DNA of 64,000 nucleotides from Pseudoalteromonas sp. P1-9. Its GTDB lineage: Bacteria > Pseudomonadota > Gammaproteobacteria > Enterobacterales > Alteromonadaceae. The stretch covers positions 33,551 through 97,550 of the forward strand of contig NZ_LKBD01000014.1 in assembly GCF_001399975.1 (NCBI RefSeq), in the 5' to 3' direction. Position 1 is the stretch's first letter. Each line of letters opens with the position of its first letter. The notes under the pieces are model-generated. The model was given only the letters and a program-made list of their open reading frames with translations. It was not told the origin of the DNA and searched no databases. Of this stretch, positions 49,680 through 59,070 are shown one piece after another. The translations under genes and the position numbers were made by a program.

Positions 49680-50381
49680 TTAAGCTGGTTTTAAATCAAT
49701 TTTGCGCTGGTTGTAGTAGCTAATAAGGTCATCTACTGTTTTTTGGCAATACTCACGAATGCCTGAAACCAGCATATTCTTTTCGCCTTTACCAATCACT
49801 TTATCGCCATCTTTAAAAACAAATGGCAGCGTGATTTTTCCGCGTTTTCCTGTTAGCTCAAATTCAGGCGTTACAAACTCTAATACCGGTTGTTTAACAT
49901 CTAGGCTAGAGAACTCAATCGACATTGACTCATACATCACCATAGGGCGTGCGGGGTTAATCATCACCTCTTGCTCACCCATCAGTGGAATAATCACGTG
50001 TGGGAATGCTTTACCTGAAAATTCCACATAGTTTTTAATTAAACTATTGGTCAGCTCTTCACAGGTTGATGTCTCTCCTTCGCGGTTTACCGATAAGTAC
50101 ACTTTATCGTCTTGCGTTAACGCAATTTCACTGTCGGCATTTGGAAAAGTAAGTGATACTTTTTCGTCTACCATACCAGCAAAAGTAAAGTGCATTTTTT
50201 CACTTACACCGTATTTATTTAACACCATTGAGAAAAGTAAATCACCTGGTACACAAAAACGCTTTGCATCAATATCATGAAGCGGGTTGTAATCGTCAGC
50301 AATCAGTTTTGCAAAACGGCTAGCCTGATCACGGCTGAACGATACTTTTCCTTCAGACTCTTGATAGAAACCAGATAACAT
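49680..50381 (-). CDS. DUF3581 family protein, hot-dog/MaoC-like
   Basis: 233 residues. SRDQASRFAKLIADDYNPLHD near the N-terminus recalls the MaoC-like hydratase site (D..N.H/LH.D), and the rest follows a two-hot-dog pattern. Family DUF3581 by overall resemblance. Soluble, cytoplasmic. Function unknown; convergent with the exported-enzyme operon. Confidence 0.78.
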   Translation of the reverse strand: MLSGFYQESEGKVSFSRDQASRFAKLIADDYNPLHDIDAKRFCVPGDLLFSMVLNKYGVSEKMHFTFAGMVDEKVSLTFPNADSEIALTQDDKVYLSVNREGETSTCEELTNSLIKNYVEFSGKAFPHVIIPLMGEQEVMINPARPMVMYESMSIEFSSLDVKQPVLEFVTPEFELTGKRGKITLPFVFKDGDKVIGKGEKNMLVSGIREYCQKTVDDLISYYNQRKIDLKPA

Positions 50382-50469
50382 AAAATAACCTCAATTTTAA
50401 CTTGGCCGCGCATTTTATCAGCGTTTTTCTGAATAATTGGTCATACCTGTTGAAAGGCAATCACGATTG

Positions 50470-51111
50470 CTAAAAGCGCCATTCTAAATTTAAATAATAC
50501 TTATCCATAGATAAGAAAGTGTGGTGACTATAACCGGCTTTTAAGCCCCAGTTACGGGCGAAATCATACTGTAAACCTAAGCCTAAATTTGCCCCAAAAT
50601 TGGTTGAGTTTTCACGTGCAATCGGCTCTCGCTGTTGCGAGCGATGGTAAGTTAATTTAGTAGAGACACGCGTTACTGCAAGACCCGCGATACCGTAAAA
50701 CGATAACTTATCATTAATATGATAAAAATGATAAATACCATCTAAGGTTAAAATACTCGCATCGCTGTCATGGTACACATTATTCTTACAATCAAAAAAA
50801 CATAGGTCTAACCAATCAAGCTCAATGCCATAGGTGTAGTTGGCGCGTACTGCTAAATCGTTTGTCACATAATAACCTAAGCCAATACTTGCGTTAACAA
50901 TGTCAGAATCGTCACCATTTAAATCATAATCATCCAATAAATCTTGCAGGTTTTGATCTAGTTCGTCGCGCGCATCCTTACTGTTGTAATTGTAATAATT
51001 TGAAGCAGCCCCAAAGTTGATAAAATATTGACCTTGCTTTTGGTTTTTTGCCATTGCTGTAGCGGGAATTAAAAGCGTTACTATAAAAATCAGAAAAGAA
51101 ACCGATTTCAT
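50470..51111 (-). CDS. Outer-membrane beta-barrel protein
   Basis: 213 residues from the ATG that opens a signal peptide (MKSVSFLIFIVTLLIPATAMA) and is preceded by AAAGGAT; a longer frame begins in non-coding sequence. Alternating strands such as SIGLGYYVTNDLAVRANYTYGIEL and GLGLQYDFARNWGLKAGYSHH and a C-terminal LNLEWRF, ending in Phe, indicate an 8-strand OmpA/OmpW-like barrel. An acidic loop (DELDQNLQDLLDDYDLNGDDSD) is surface exposed or periplasmic. Specific function unknown. Confidence 0.8.
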   Translation of the reverse strand: MKSVSFLIFIVTLLIPATAMAKNQKQGQYFINFGAASNYYNYNSKDARDELDQNLQDLLDDYDLNGDDSDIVNASIGLGYYVTNDLAVRANYTYGIELDWLDLCFFDCKNNVYHDSDASILTLDGIYHFYHINDKLSFYGIAGLAVTRVSTKLTYHRSQQREPIARENSTNFGANLGLGLQYDFARNWGLKAGYSHHTFLSMDKYYLNLEWRF

Positions 51112-51204
51112 AACATATCCTTTTGTATTTGAATGAAAAATTAAAAACGGATATATCGTACCTAATTTGTGAAAAACGCCCATAAATTAATAGTAATAAA
51201 ATGT

Positions 51205-51230
51205 AAAAAGCCAGCATCATGCTGGCTTTT
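51205..51230. terminator. Terminator of gltX
   Basis: AAAAGCCAGC/GCTGGCTTTT with loop ATCAT, 27 bp after the gltX stop on the minus strand. Confidence 0.82.
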
Positions 51231-51256
51231 ATAAACAGTAAATTAAAACGTAATTA

Positions 51257-52741
51257 TTATTGCGCTTGGTACGCCTTATACGCTTTTTCTAACTTCTTCG
51301 CTTGCTTCTTAGAAACACCGATATGGTTTAACGCTACGCGTAAACGTGCTCGCGACATATCTGAACCAAGAATCTCCATTGCATCAACAACCGATGTAGA
51401 CGATGTTTTGCCTGTGATAGCAACAAAAATTGGCTCTAAGAAATCTTTAATCTTAAGCTCAAAATGCGTTGCAACCGCTTTTGCAATGGCAAAAATCTCT
51501 GACTTCTCCCAAGTACGTAGTGCTTCTAGTTCCCAAATGAAAATTTGTAACGCTTCACGTACCACATCTTCTTCTACTTTACCTGCAGTAAGTAATGCTG
51601 GGTCATATTCTGGTGTACCTGCAACAAAGTGGCCAGCTAAATCAACTAAGTCAGATAACGTATTAATACGCGTTTTTGCCTGCGGTAATACTTTAGCAAG
51701 TAACTCAGGGTTGAATTTCCAGTCAAAGAAACGCGCTATTAACTCTTCGTCAGATAAATTTTCGCGGATCCATAAACCGTTTAACCAGTTAAGCTTGTCG
51801 ATATCGAAAATTGGACCACCTAGTGATACACGCTTCATATCAAAGTGTTCAATCATTTCATCAAGCGTGAACTTTTCACGCTCATCTGGCATTGACCAAC
51901 CCATACGGCCTAGGTAATTAAGCAATGCTTCTGGTAAAAAGCCCATCTCTTTATAGTAATTAATCGATGTTGGGTTCTTACGCTTAGATAATTTTGACTT
52001 ATCAGGGTTACGCAGTAGTGGTAAGTGACCCAATACCGGCGGCTGCCAGCCAAAATCTTCGTAAAGTTTTAATAGCTTAGGCGCTGAGTTAATCCACTCT
52101 TCACCGCGGAAAATATGGCTAATTTCCATATGGTGATCATCTACCACATTGGCTAAGAAATAGGTTGGGAAACCATCTGCTTTTAAAAGCACCTGCATAT
52201 CTACGTTTTCCCACGGGATTTCAATCTCGCCACGTAGGTAATCGTTAAACTTAAACGAACCCTCAGCAGGAATTTTCATACGGATAACGTAAGGCTTACC
52301 CGCTTCAAGGTTTGCTTTAATTTCGTCTTCAGACAAGTTTAAACCACGGCCGTCATACTTAGGACGAAGACCTTCCGCCATTTGCTCTTCACGCATTTGG
52401 TCAAGTTCTTCAGCTGTGGCAAAACAGTAAAACGCTTTACCTTCATCAACTAATTGGTGAGCAAATTTTTTGTACATATCAGAACGCTCAGACTGACGGT
52501 AAGGGCCAAACTCACCACCAATATCTGGACCATGATCCCAGTTAAGGCCTAACCATTTAAGGCTGTCCATAATCGCTTGTTCTGATTCACGCGTGCTACG
52601 CACTTGGTCTGTATCTTCAATACGCAGTACAAATTCACCACCTTGCTGTTTCGCAAAGCAGTAGTTAAATAGTGCAATATAGGCCGTTCCTAAATGCGGA
52701 TCACCGGTTGGTGACGGTGCAACACGTGTACGAATTGTCAT
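51257..52741 (-). CDS. gltX: Glutamyl-tRNA synthetase
   Basis: 494 residues from the ATG (an in-frame TTG lies directly before). Class I motifs: [16 protein letters not shown] (HIGH-type) and KLSKRKNP (KMSKS-type). Charges tRNA-Glu. The C-terminal anticodon-binding domain is complete. Confidence 0.97.
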   Translation of the reverse strand: MTIRTRVAPSPTGDPHLGTAYIALFNYCFAKQQGGEFVLRIEDTDQVRSTRESEQAIMDSLKWLGLNWDHGPDIGGEFGPYRQSERSDMYKKFAHQLVDEGKAFYCFATAEELDQMREEQMAEGLRPKYDGRGLNLSEDEIKANLEAGKPYVIRMKIPAEGSFKFNDYLRGEIEIPWENVDMQVLLKADGFPTYFLANVVDDHHMEISHIFRGEEWINSAPKLLKLYEDFGWQPPVLGHLPLLRNPDKSKLSKRKNPTSINYYKEMGFLPEALLNYLGRMGWSMPDEREKFTLDEMIEHFDMKRVSLGGPIFDIDKLNWLNGLWIRENLSDEELIARFFDWKFNPELLAKVLPQAKTRINTLSDLVDLAGHFVAGTPEYDPALLTAGKVEEDVVREALQIFIWELEALRTWEKSEIFAIAKAVATHFELKIKDFLEPIFVAITGKTSSTSVVDAMEILGSDMSRARLRVALNHIGVSKKQAKKLEKAYKAYQAQ

Positions 52742-52832
52742 CAAATGTCTCTTATAAATCGATAGCGATAAAATTGGCGAAAAGATAGCACACCACGGCT
52801 ATTTTTCGAAGTCATTCCCTCATTTTTTTAAG

Positions 52833-54215
52833 CTAAATGACCACTTCAATACCACCATCACGATGCCGTAGCACTTGATCAACACGGGCAAGGCCAAGTT
52901 CAAATGCTTGTCGTGAACTTGGTCCACCCAAAGTAAATCTAAGTGCGTTACAATTCGCGTTGCCATTGCGTGTGAATACATCAACGGTTCGCACAATAAC
53001 CCGATTTGCTTTTAATTGATTTGCCAGTGAGAACACATTGATATGCTCCGGCAGTGGTAAATACACATTCAAGCCCGAAAACACCGCCTTCAAGCCATGT
53101 TTTTCAAAGAGCGCTCGCAGTAAGTTGATGCGCGCGCTTACTTCATCTGCGAGCTGCAATTGGTTACGTTTAAATTCATCATCGTGTAATGCAAGTGCTA
53201 ACAACTCAAAATTCATCATAGATACTGACCAACACTGACTATGAATTTGCTTAAGCACGGCTTGTTGCCACAAAAATGGCGCAATTAAGTATCCTGCCCG
53301 CAGGCCACCAGCAAAGTATTTTGAAAAGCTACCTATATAAAACACTCTGTCATTGGCGGTTTGCCAAAGCGGTAAACGCCAGTTTTCAGGCAAACAATAG
53401 TTAACGTCATCTTCAAGAATAAAAAAGTTGTAACGCTGACTGAGTGCAAGTAGTCCATCTAGCGTTGCTTGGTCATAGCGAATATTGGTGGGGTTTTGGC
53501 AGTTTGGCGTTATGTAAATCGCTTTAACCGAATTCGACTTACAGTAGGCCTCAAGGGCGTTTAAATCGATGCCTTCAGGTGTAAGAGCAATCGGTTTAGT
53601 ATTTAAACCGAGTGAATCACACGCTTGATAAAATCCCGGATAACACATTTCCTCATGAAGCACCGTATCACCAGCTTGGCACAATGCAGCAAGCACACTA
53701 TAAATCGCTTGCTGAGCACCTTGGCAAAAAATCAGTTCCTGCTTGCCAATTTGCAACCCTTTATCGTTTAACCAAGCTTTAAACGTACCTTGTAGTTCAT
53801 CGTTGCCATTGAGTTTGTAGCGCAAAATATCTGTCAGCGCAGAGGCGTTATTTGCTAGCTTGCGCATTTGCTCGGCCAATACATTTTGCTGTCCCATAAG
53901 CGGCATCATGCTTGATGAAAAATCGGTATCGTCCAATTCATCCAGATGAACTGACTGCGCTTTTATAAACGTGCCTGCCCCAAGTTTTGCCGTAGCAATG
54001 CCGCGTTTAACGAGTAAATCATAGGCGCGCGTAACCGTGCCATGAGTCACACCAAGATGGTCGGCTAAAATTCGTTGCGCTGGCAATTTTTGCTCCGCAG
54101 AAATTACCCCAGATTGAGCGACACGCTCAATTAAATCTGCAAGCGCTTGATATTTTGAACTTAATTTACAGAGCTTTTGGTACTCTGTTATTTCCGGCAA
54201 CCAAATTGTATTCAT
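52833..54215 (-). CDS. MocR-family regulator (GntR-type helix-turn-helix plus aminotransferase fold)
   Basis: 460 residues from MNTIWLPEI; an upstream extension to 54263 is not favoured. N-terminal winged helix (about 25-85, LPAQRILADHLGVTHGTVTRAYDLL), then a class I aminotransferase domain with PLP lysine in IGSFSKYFAGGLRAGYL. MocR proteins sense PLP adducts of amino compounds. Divergent from a LysE-type exporter, which it probably controls through the palindrome at 54278-54297, and itself through the related site overlapping its start. Confidence 0.88.
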   Translation of the reverse strand: MNTIWLPEITEYQKLCKLSSKYQALADLIERVAQSGVISAEQKLPAQRILADHLGVTHGTVTRAYDLLVKRGIATAKLGAGTFIKAQSVHLDELDDTDFSSSMMPLMGQQNVLAEQMRKLANNASALTDILRYKLNGNDELQGTFKAWLNDKGLQIGKQELIFCQGAQQAIYSVLAALCQAGDTVLHEEMCYPGFYQACDSLGLNTKPIALTPEGIDLNALEAYCKSNSVKAIYITPNCQNPTNIRYDQATLDGLLALSQRYNFFILEDDVNYCLPENWRLPLWQTANDRVFYIGSFSKYFAGGLRAGYLIAPFLWQQAVLKQIHSQCWSVSMMNFELLALALHDDEFKRNQLQLADEVSARINLLRALFEKHGLKAVFSGLNVYLPLPEHINVFSLANQLKANRVIVRTVDVFTRNGNANCNALRFTLGGPSSRQAFELGLARVDQVLRHRDGGIEVVI

Positions 54216-54225
54216 AACAATATTT
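54203..54225. promoter_or_regulatory. Second MocR operator-like site, overlapping the mocR start
   Basis: AAATTGTATTCATAACAATATTT resembles the perfect palindrome 53 bp away (AAATTGTAT-TG-ATACAATTT), with one inserted base and one arm mismatch. Its position over the ATG suggests negative autoregulation. Confidence 0.5.
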
Positions 54226-54277
54226 AAATTGATCCTTTTTAAACAATATGCCATTGCTAACAATATAAATAAACATG

Positions 54278-54297
54278 AAATTGTATTGATACAATTT
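54278..54297. promoter_or_regulatory. Palindromic operator between mocR and lysE-type gene
   Basis: Perfect 9-bp arms AAATTGTAT and ATACAATTT around TG, 10 bp before the exporter start codon. Placed to be the regulator's binding site for the divergent pair. Confidence 0.65.
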
Positions 54298-54307
54298 GAG
54301 GATCAAA

Positions 54308-54913
54308 ATGGAAACCAGCACTGTATTATCATTATTGCCTGCACTTATATTATTTAGCATTAGTGCCACACTCACACCCGGGCCAAATAATATTCTACTC
54401 GCCTATTCAGGGGCGAACTTTGGTTTTCGTAAAACACTGCCGCATATTGTGGGTATACGTATCGGCATGACGTGTATGCACTTAGCTATGTTGCTTGGCC
54501 TTGGCAAGCTGTTTGAACAGTATCCAATGCTGCATCAAGTATTAAGTGTATTTGCAGCCAGCTACATTATTTATTTAGCCGTTAAGATTGCTCGTGGTAA
54601 GCCAAATAGCAGTAATAGTAGCGCCTCTCCCATGACCTTTAGCCAAGCAGCGCTGTTTCAATTAGTGAACCCTAAATCATGGGCAATGTTGCTCACTTTA
54701 GTCACCGCACTTACTTTACCAAATGAACATTACTGGCCCTCGGCATTATTGGGCGTAGTTGTATTTAACTTAGCGACCTTGCCCTGCTCGTTTTTTTGGG
54801 TTGCTGTTGGTCGTTTCCTAAATGGCTTTTTACAAAATCCACAAAAGCTAAAGCGCTTTAATTTAGTTATGGCGAGTCTGTTACTACTGACATTACCACT
54901 TATCTTTTATTAA
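54308..54913 (+). CDS. LysE/RhtB family amino-acid exporter
   Basis: 201 residues from the ATG preceded by TGAGG (an in-frame TTG 12 nt upstream is not needed). About six transmembrane helices; family start TPGPNNILLAYSGANFGFRKTLPHI is clear. Exports an amino acid or related amine; the substrate may be the compound sensed by the adjacent MocR regulator. Confidence 0.9.
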   Translation: METSTVLSLLPALILFSISATLTPGPNNILLAYSGANFGFRKTLPHIVGIRIGMTCMHLAMLLGLGKLFEQYPMLHQVLSVFAASYIIYLAVKIARGKPNSSNSSASPMTFSQAALFQLVNPKSWAMLLTLVTALTLPNEHYWPSALLGVVVFNLATLPCSFFWVAVGRFLNGFLQNPQKLKRFNLVMASLLLLTLPLIFY

Positions 54914-54925
54914 GGCGTGAACAAT

Positions 54926-55345
54926 ATGAAGGTGTGCCACACAATTGATGATCATGATTTTGAACACATTCACCAGTTTTTATCGCTTCATGCATATTGG
55001 TGTTTACATATTCCAAAGCGCACATTAAAAACAGCGTTAAGCAACTCATTATGCTTTGCTATAAAGAATGAAGACGGCGAATTGCTCGCATTTGCACGGG
55101 TAGTAAGTGACTATGCGACATTTGCTAATTTGCTCGACGTGTTTGTTTTACCTGATAACCAAGGCTTGGGGGTTGGCAAAACTCTCATAAAAGCAGTCGT
55201 TGAACATCCAAAATTACAAGGTTTAAGGCGTTTTACTCTTGCCACTAAAGATGCTCATGGGCTTTACCAACAATTTGGTTTTAAGGCGCCTAAATTCCCA
55301 GAAGCAAATATGGAAATCTATTTACCCGATATTTATCGAGATTAA
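54926..55345 (+). CDS. GNAT family N-acetyltransferase
   Basis: 139 residues from the ATG with AAGG at proper spacing (a GTG lies 9 nt upstream). Acetyl-CoA loop VLPDNQGLGVGKTLIKAV (motif A) and the C-terminal YQQFGFKAPKFP are typical. Substrate unknown. Follows the exporter by 12 bp, so probably co-transcribed under MocR control. Stop overlaps the convergent hdfR stop by 4 nt. Confidence 0.9.
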   Translation: MKVCHTIDDHDFEHIHQFLSLHAYWCLHIPKRTLKTALSNSLCFAIKNEDGELLAFARVVSDYATFANLLDVFVLPDNQGLGVGKTLIKAVVEHPKLQGLRRFTLATKDAHGLYQQFGFKAPKFPEANMEIYLPDIYRD

Positions 55346-56214
55346 GGCACAATAATAGTGGGTGCTTCTGGCTCTTCTTTACCTAACATACGGCGAATAG
55401 CGTGTAGCTTTTGGGCATGCTCATTCTCTTTGTGATACGCAATATACACATCACGCTTAAACTCAGGTAATGCCTCTAATCGATGCAATGAGCCTTGCTC
55501 AATAAAAGGTTCAACGAGTACATCGGGTAAATAGGCTGTGCCACCACACTGCAACATTAAATCAAGAGCGATCCGTGCTGTACTGGTTCGCATTAATGGT
55601 GTTGCCATGCCTTTAAGCTCTTTTCCATGCCATGCCGTAAAATTAGTGCCCCAATCAACACGAATATAACGGGTTACATCACTTGGGCTAGCAATTGGTT
55701 CGCTTGAAGTTGATACTGGGATTAATGCAAAAGTATGCAGTAATTCAATTTTGAGCTCTTCCGCTTTGGGCGGATCAAAAATAATTGCGATATCTAGTGA
55801 GCGCTCTAACAATTGTCGCGTGATTTGCTCTCGCGCTAAAATTTCAGCCACCAAGCTTACATCAGGTTGCGTCGCGTATATTTTTGAAATCGCATCATGA
55901 ATGTAGGTATCCCACGTATTCGGCGTACCTGCGATAGAGATTTGCGTCACTTGCTCTTGGGTTAATGCTACATCTTGCTTTGCCATACGCAATGTTTGCA
56001 TCATCACTTCGGCATGCGAAACAAATCGTTCGCCCGCAGGCGTAAGCTGAATATTATTACGGTTGCGAATAAATAGCTCTACGCCAAAATACTGCTCAAG
56101 CTGGCGAATTCTCGAACTTACAGCAGCTTGCGTTAAATATAAATTTTCAGCCGCCTTACCAAAATGGCGACAGTTTTTTACTTCTATAAAGGTTTTAACT
56201 AATTCGATATCCAA
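55342..56214 (-). CDS. hdfR: LysR-type regulator HdfR
   Basis: 290 residues. N-terminal helix-turn-helix MDIELVKTFIEVKNCRHFGKAAE... YLTQAAVSSRIRQLE closely follows E. coli HdfR. In E. coli hdfR is divergent from maoP, as here. HdfR is reported to repress flhDC in E. coli; the targets here are unknown. Confidence 0.85.
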   Translation of the reverse strand: MDIELVKTFIEVKNCRHFGKAAENLYLTQAAVSSRIRQLEQYFGVELFIRNRNNIQLTPAGERFVSHAEVMMQTLRMAKQDVALTQEQVTQISIAGTPNTWDTYIHDAISKIYATQPDVSLVAEILAREQITRQLLERSLDIAIIFDPPKAEELKIELLHTFALIPVSTSSEPIASPSDVTRYIRVDWGTNFTAWHGKELKGMATPLMRTSTARIALDLMLQCGGTAYLPDVLVEPFIEQGSLHRLEALPEFKRDVYIAYHKENEHAQKLHAIRRMLGKEEPEAPTIIVP

Positions 56215-56320
56215 AGCAGTATCTCTTATCGTGACGATAAATTTTTATTGTTGTACTTAGTAAACACAATTCACGCATACTCCGCCAAAATGGGCAAAGT
56301 TGTCAACATGAGTATCTCAT
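56215..56320. other. hdfR-maoP intergenic region, possible maoS location
   Basis: In E. coli the cis site maoS used by MaoP lies in the maoP region. I cannot identify the site by sequence here; the region is AT-rich and holds the divergent promoters. Confidence 0.25.
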
Positions 56321-56665
56321 ATGGACTTATTACATGGTTTTGTAAAAACAAGCAATTTCTATGATGACCTGAATTTTCCACAAGGATTTAACCGTAGCGG
56401 ACACTTTACAATTCAAGAAGCAGAATTGTTAACAGCCATCGGTAAGCGATTATTTCAATTAGAACATCAACTAGCAGAGCCACAAAATCACACTGAAGAG
56501 AATTTTGTGGCTATGTGCGTTACAAAACGAGACCCCGAAACTCGATTAGAGAGTTTGTGGCACAAGTATAAATCGGCTACTCAAAGCAAACGATTTCATA
56601 CGCTAAGTAGTTCAGTTAAAGCCAATGTTGATAACGCATTTAATGAATTAGAAGGTAATTACTAA
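56321..56665 (+). CDS. maoP: Macrodomain Ori organisation protein MaoP (DUF413)
   Basis: 114 residues. NFYDDLNFPQGFNRSGHFTIQEAELL and the C-terminal SKRFHTLSS match E. coli YifE/MaoP. Organises the Ori macrodomain in E. coli. The TAA overlaps the ATG of the next gene by one base (TAATG). Confidence 0.88.
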   Translation: MDLLHGFVKTSNFYDDLNFPQGFNRSGHFTIQEAELLTAIGKRLFQLEHQLAEPQNHTEENFVAMCVTKRDPETRLESLWHKYKSATQSKRFHTLSSSVKANVDNAFNELEGNY

Positions 56666-57630
56666 TGCGTGGTTGGATAATCTACAAGCAAAACGAAATG
56701 TTATTGCGTCAAGAAGCGTACGAAATACACCGCTTACTTGAAGTAGCAAAAGAAGAAAATATTGAATTACAGGTATTTTCACCGGATCAGTTCGATCTAA
56801 CGGTAACCCGTGATGACGAAAAAAGTATTCTAATTGATGGTAAACGTCAGGAACTTCCTGATTTTGTAATGCCACGCATGGGTGCTGGCACAACCTACTT
56901 TACCCTTGCGGTTATTCGTCACTTAGAGCGCTTAGGTGTTTACTGTGTAAACAGCTCGCATTCAATTGAAACCGTAAAAGATAAGCTGTTTGCACAGCAA
57001 ATCTTAGCTGAGAAAAACTTACCAACACCCGATACCATGCTGGTTAAGTTCCCAGTAAACGTGGCGTTAGTTGAAAAGCAAATTGGTTTTCCTGTGGTTG
57101 TAAAAACCCTGTCGGGTTCGCAAGGCAGCGGTGTATTTTTATCAAAATCACCAGGCGAATTTGATGACTTAATGCAACTGATTGAAGCAACAAGTCCAAA
57201 AGCGAATATTATTTTGCAGCAGTTTGTAAAAGCTAGTCACGGTAGAGATTTGCGCGTATTTACCATAGGTGGTCGTGCAATTGCCTGTATGGAACGCAAC
57301 TCAAACGGCGAAAACTTTAAAGCAAATGTAAGCTTAGGTGGCGTGGGTAAACTTTACCCTATTACTCCTGAAATTGAATAGCTTGCCACCCAAACTGCCA
57401 ATGTGCTTGGCTTAGATGTAGCAGGTATTGACTTATTATTCGATCAAGAACACTTTAAGATTTGCGAAGCGAATTCATCGCCTGGATTTGAAGGATTAGA
57501 AAACGCGGTCGATATTGACGTACCACGCGAAATATTCCACTTTATTCGCATTCGCTTAGGTATTTTTGATAAAACCTCCGCTAAAAAGATAACCAAGCCA
57601 GTTGCAAAGCAAGTGGAAGAAAAAAGCTAA
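56665..57630 (+). pseudogene. RimK-family ATP-grasp ligase, interrupted by an in-frame TAG
   Basis: Reads as one RimK-like protein of about 321 codons except for TAG at 57379-57381, in PEIE-stop-LATQ. Before the stop: ATP-grasp core with PVVVKTLSGSQGSGVF and FVKASHGRDLRVF. After it, in the same frame: AGIDLLF and ICEANSSPGFEGLE, which hold Mg-binding residues needed for catalysis. The likely ancestral codon is CAG (Gln), one transition away. Without readthrough the 238-residue product would be inactive. Coupled to maoP. Could be a sequencing error. Confidence 0.85.
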
Positions 57631-57647
57631 TAAATTCCTTTAATAGC

Positions 57648-57675
57648 AAAACGCAGCCTAGAGCTGCGTTTTTTG
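57648..57675. terminator. Bidirectional terminator between the rimK-like gene and a convergent gene
   Basis: ACGCAGC/GCTGCGT stem around CTAGA, with T run; it overlaps the last codons of the minus-strand gene at 57658. Confidence 0.8.
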
Positions 57676-58023
57676 TTTCTTTAATAAGTAGCTTTGAATT
57701 TGTTTAGGTAATTTGCATTTACCCGTTGTTGTGCCATCACAATCGTGTACTGCTACTTTCACAAGTTTACTATCTGCTACCGGCACAATGTACTTTTCAC
57801 AGCGTTTACCTTTTTGAACATAGCCTTCAATGCATTGCCACCCGCCTTCGCCATTATCAATGGCAAATTCAGGCAAGCCATAGCTGACGCACTGACCGTA
57901 GCGCCAATCCTTACCAATAGGGCAAACACATCCACCACCTACTAAGGATTTATCCATGTCTTTACCACATTGGCTCGCATATAAATTCAGTGGAAAAAAT
58001 AAGAGTAATATCAGCCATTTCAT
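57658..58023 (-). CDS. Small secreted cysteine-rich protein of unknown function
   Basis: 121 residues; signal peptide MKWLILLLFFPLNLYA. Eight cysteines (19, 32, 34, 45, 64, 75, 95, 103) suggest up to four disulphides, in a compact EGF-like or similar spacing with GGGCVCPIG and GYVQKGKRCEKY. I do not recognise the family. Its 3' end lies inside a terminator hairpin. Confidence 0.65.
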   Translation of the reverse strand: MKWLILLLFFPLNLYASQCGKDMDKSLVGGGCVCPIGKDWRYGQCVSYGLPEFAIDNGEGGWQCIEGYVQKGKRCEKYIVPVADSKLVKVAVHDCDGTTTGKCKLPKQIQSYLLKKQKTQL

Positions 58024-58086
58024 TCGTCACTCCATAACAAAAAGCAAAACAACACTGTGACATATTACATATAAAACATGAAAAAA

Positions 58087-58114
58087 CAAAAAACGCAGCC
58101 GAAGCTGCGTTTTG
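58087..58114. terminator. Terminator of the glutaredoxin gene
   Basis: AAACGCAGC/GCTGCGTTT stem with CGAA loop. Nearly the same stem as the terminator at 57648, suggesting duplication or common uptake-type hairpins. Confidence 0.75.
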
Positions 58115-58140
58115 TAAAACTCTTTACTACTTATTGAAAA

Positions 58141-58512
58141 TTAAGCAGCTTTATTGGCTACTTCATTTTCTAAAAAGGCAATAATATCGTTAGACTCGTA
58201 AAGCCATGTTACTTTGTCGTCTTGCTCAATACGTAAGCACGGCACTTTTACTTTACCGCCTTCTGCTGCAAGTGTTTCACGGTGAATACCTTCGGCTTTT
58301 GCGTCACGCAATTCAATATTTAAACTATTGCGCTTCATTGCGCGGCGTACTTTTACGCAAAACGGGCACGCTTTGAATTGATATAAGCTTAAGTTTTGAG
58401 TTTTTGTGTCTATTTCAGCTTGCAACTGTGCATCGCGCTTAACACCTCGTGGTGTTGTAATAAAATCAAAAAATAAAATAATGCGGCCTAATAACCAACG
58501 AACAAACTTCAT
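58141..58512 (-). CDS. Glutaredoxin-like protein
   Basis: 123 residues from the ATG preceded by GGAGGTTGT. N-terminal hydrophobic segment (about 3-18) may anchor it, then a glutaredoxin/thioredoxin fold with active site CPFC in LYQFKACPFCVKVRRAM and the cis-Pro region KVPCLRIE. Predicted thiol-disulphide reductase; partner unknown. Confidence 0.87.
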   Translation of the reverse strand: MKFVRWLLGRIILFFDFITTPRGVKRDAQLQAEIDTKTQNLSLYQFKACPFCVKVRRAMKRNSLNIELRDAKAEGIHRETLAAEGGKVKVPCLRIEQDDKVTWLYESNDIIAFLENEVANKAA

Positions 58513-58593
58513 ACAACCTCCAATCAATTTGGCGGCATTTTACTGTAAATATTAGAACGAATAAAGGTTAGCCCGAAGTAAGAAGAGTCTAAC

Positions 58594-59070
58594 TTATAAC
58601 CATCGGTGAACGTGTTTTTTATACTGGATAAATTGCTCACCAAAGCACTCGGTTAACGCGGCTTCTTCCGGTTTAATTTGAAAGCGCTCGATAAACAATA
58701 CAAATGCCACAACACCTAACAAACTTAACCAACTGCCAAGTAAAATAGCAAAGCCTAAAATCGCTAAAGCCATGCCCAAATACATTGGGTTTCGCGTATA
58801 TTGAAAAATGCCGCTAGTGACTAGGCTTGAGGCGGTTTCAGGTTTAAGTGGGTTTACCGTGGTACTCGCTTTTTTAAAAGAAATAACACCAGCAAGGGCA
58901 ATCGCTACCCCAAGCAAAACGGCAATTACAAACAGTTTAAAATTAAGTGTGCGAATAATCTCAAATGTGAATTCAGCATCCGACACTAAATACATGCCCA
59001 CCATACAAAATAATCCCACCACAGGGGGTGGGATTTTATTATTAAGCTTATTGGCGAATAAGGTAATCAC
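58594..59070 (-). CDS. Isoprenylcysteine methyltransferase (ICMT)-family membrane protein
   Basis: 158 residues from a GTG (AGGCGAAG precedes). Four or five transmembrane helices; the conserved RNPMYLGMALAILG and EEAALTECFGEQFIQYKKHVHRW match the ICMT/PEMT methyltransferase family. Overlaps the proA 3' end by 23 nt, so it is the third gene of proBA. Substrate unknown. Confidence 0.85.
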   Translation of the reverse strand: MITLFANKLNNKIPPPVVGLFCMVGMYLVSDAEFTFEIIRTLNFKLFVIAVLLGVAIALAGVISFKKASTTVNPLKPETASSLVTSGIFQYTRNPMYLGMALAILGFAILLGSWLSLLGVVAFVLFIERFQIKPEEAALTECFGEQFIQYKKHVHRWL

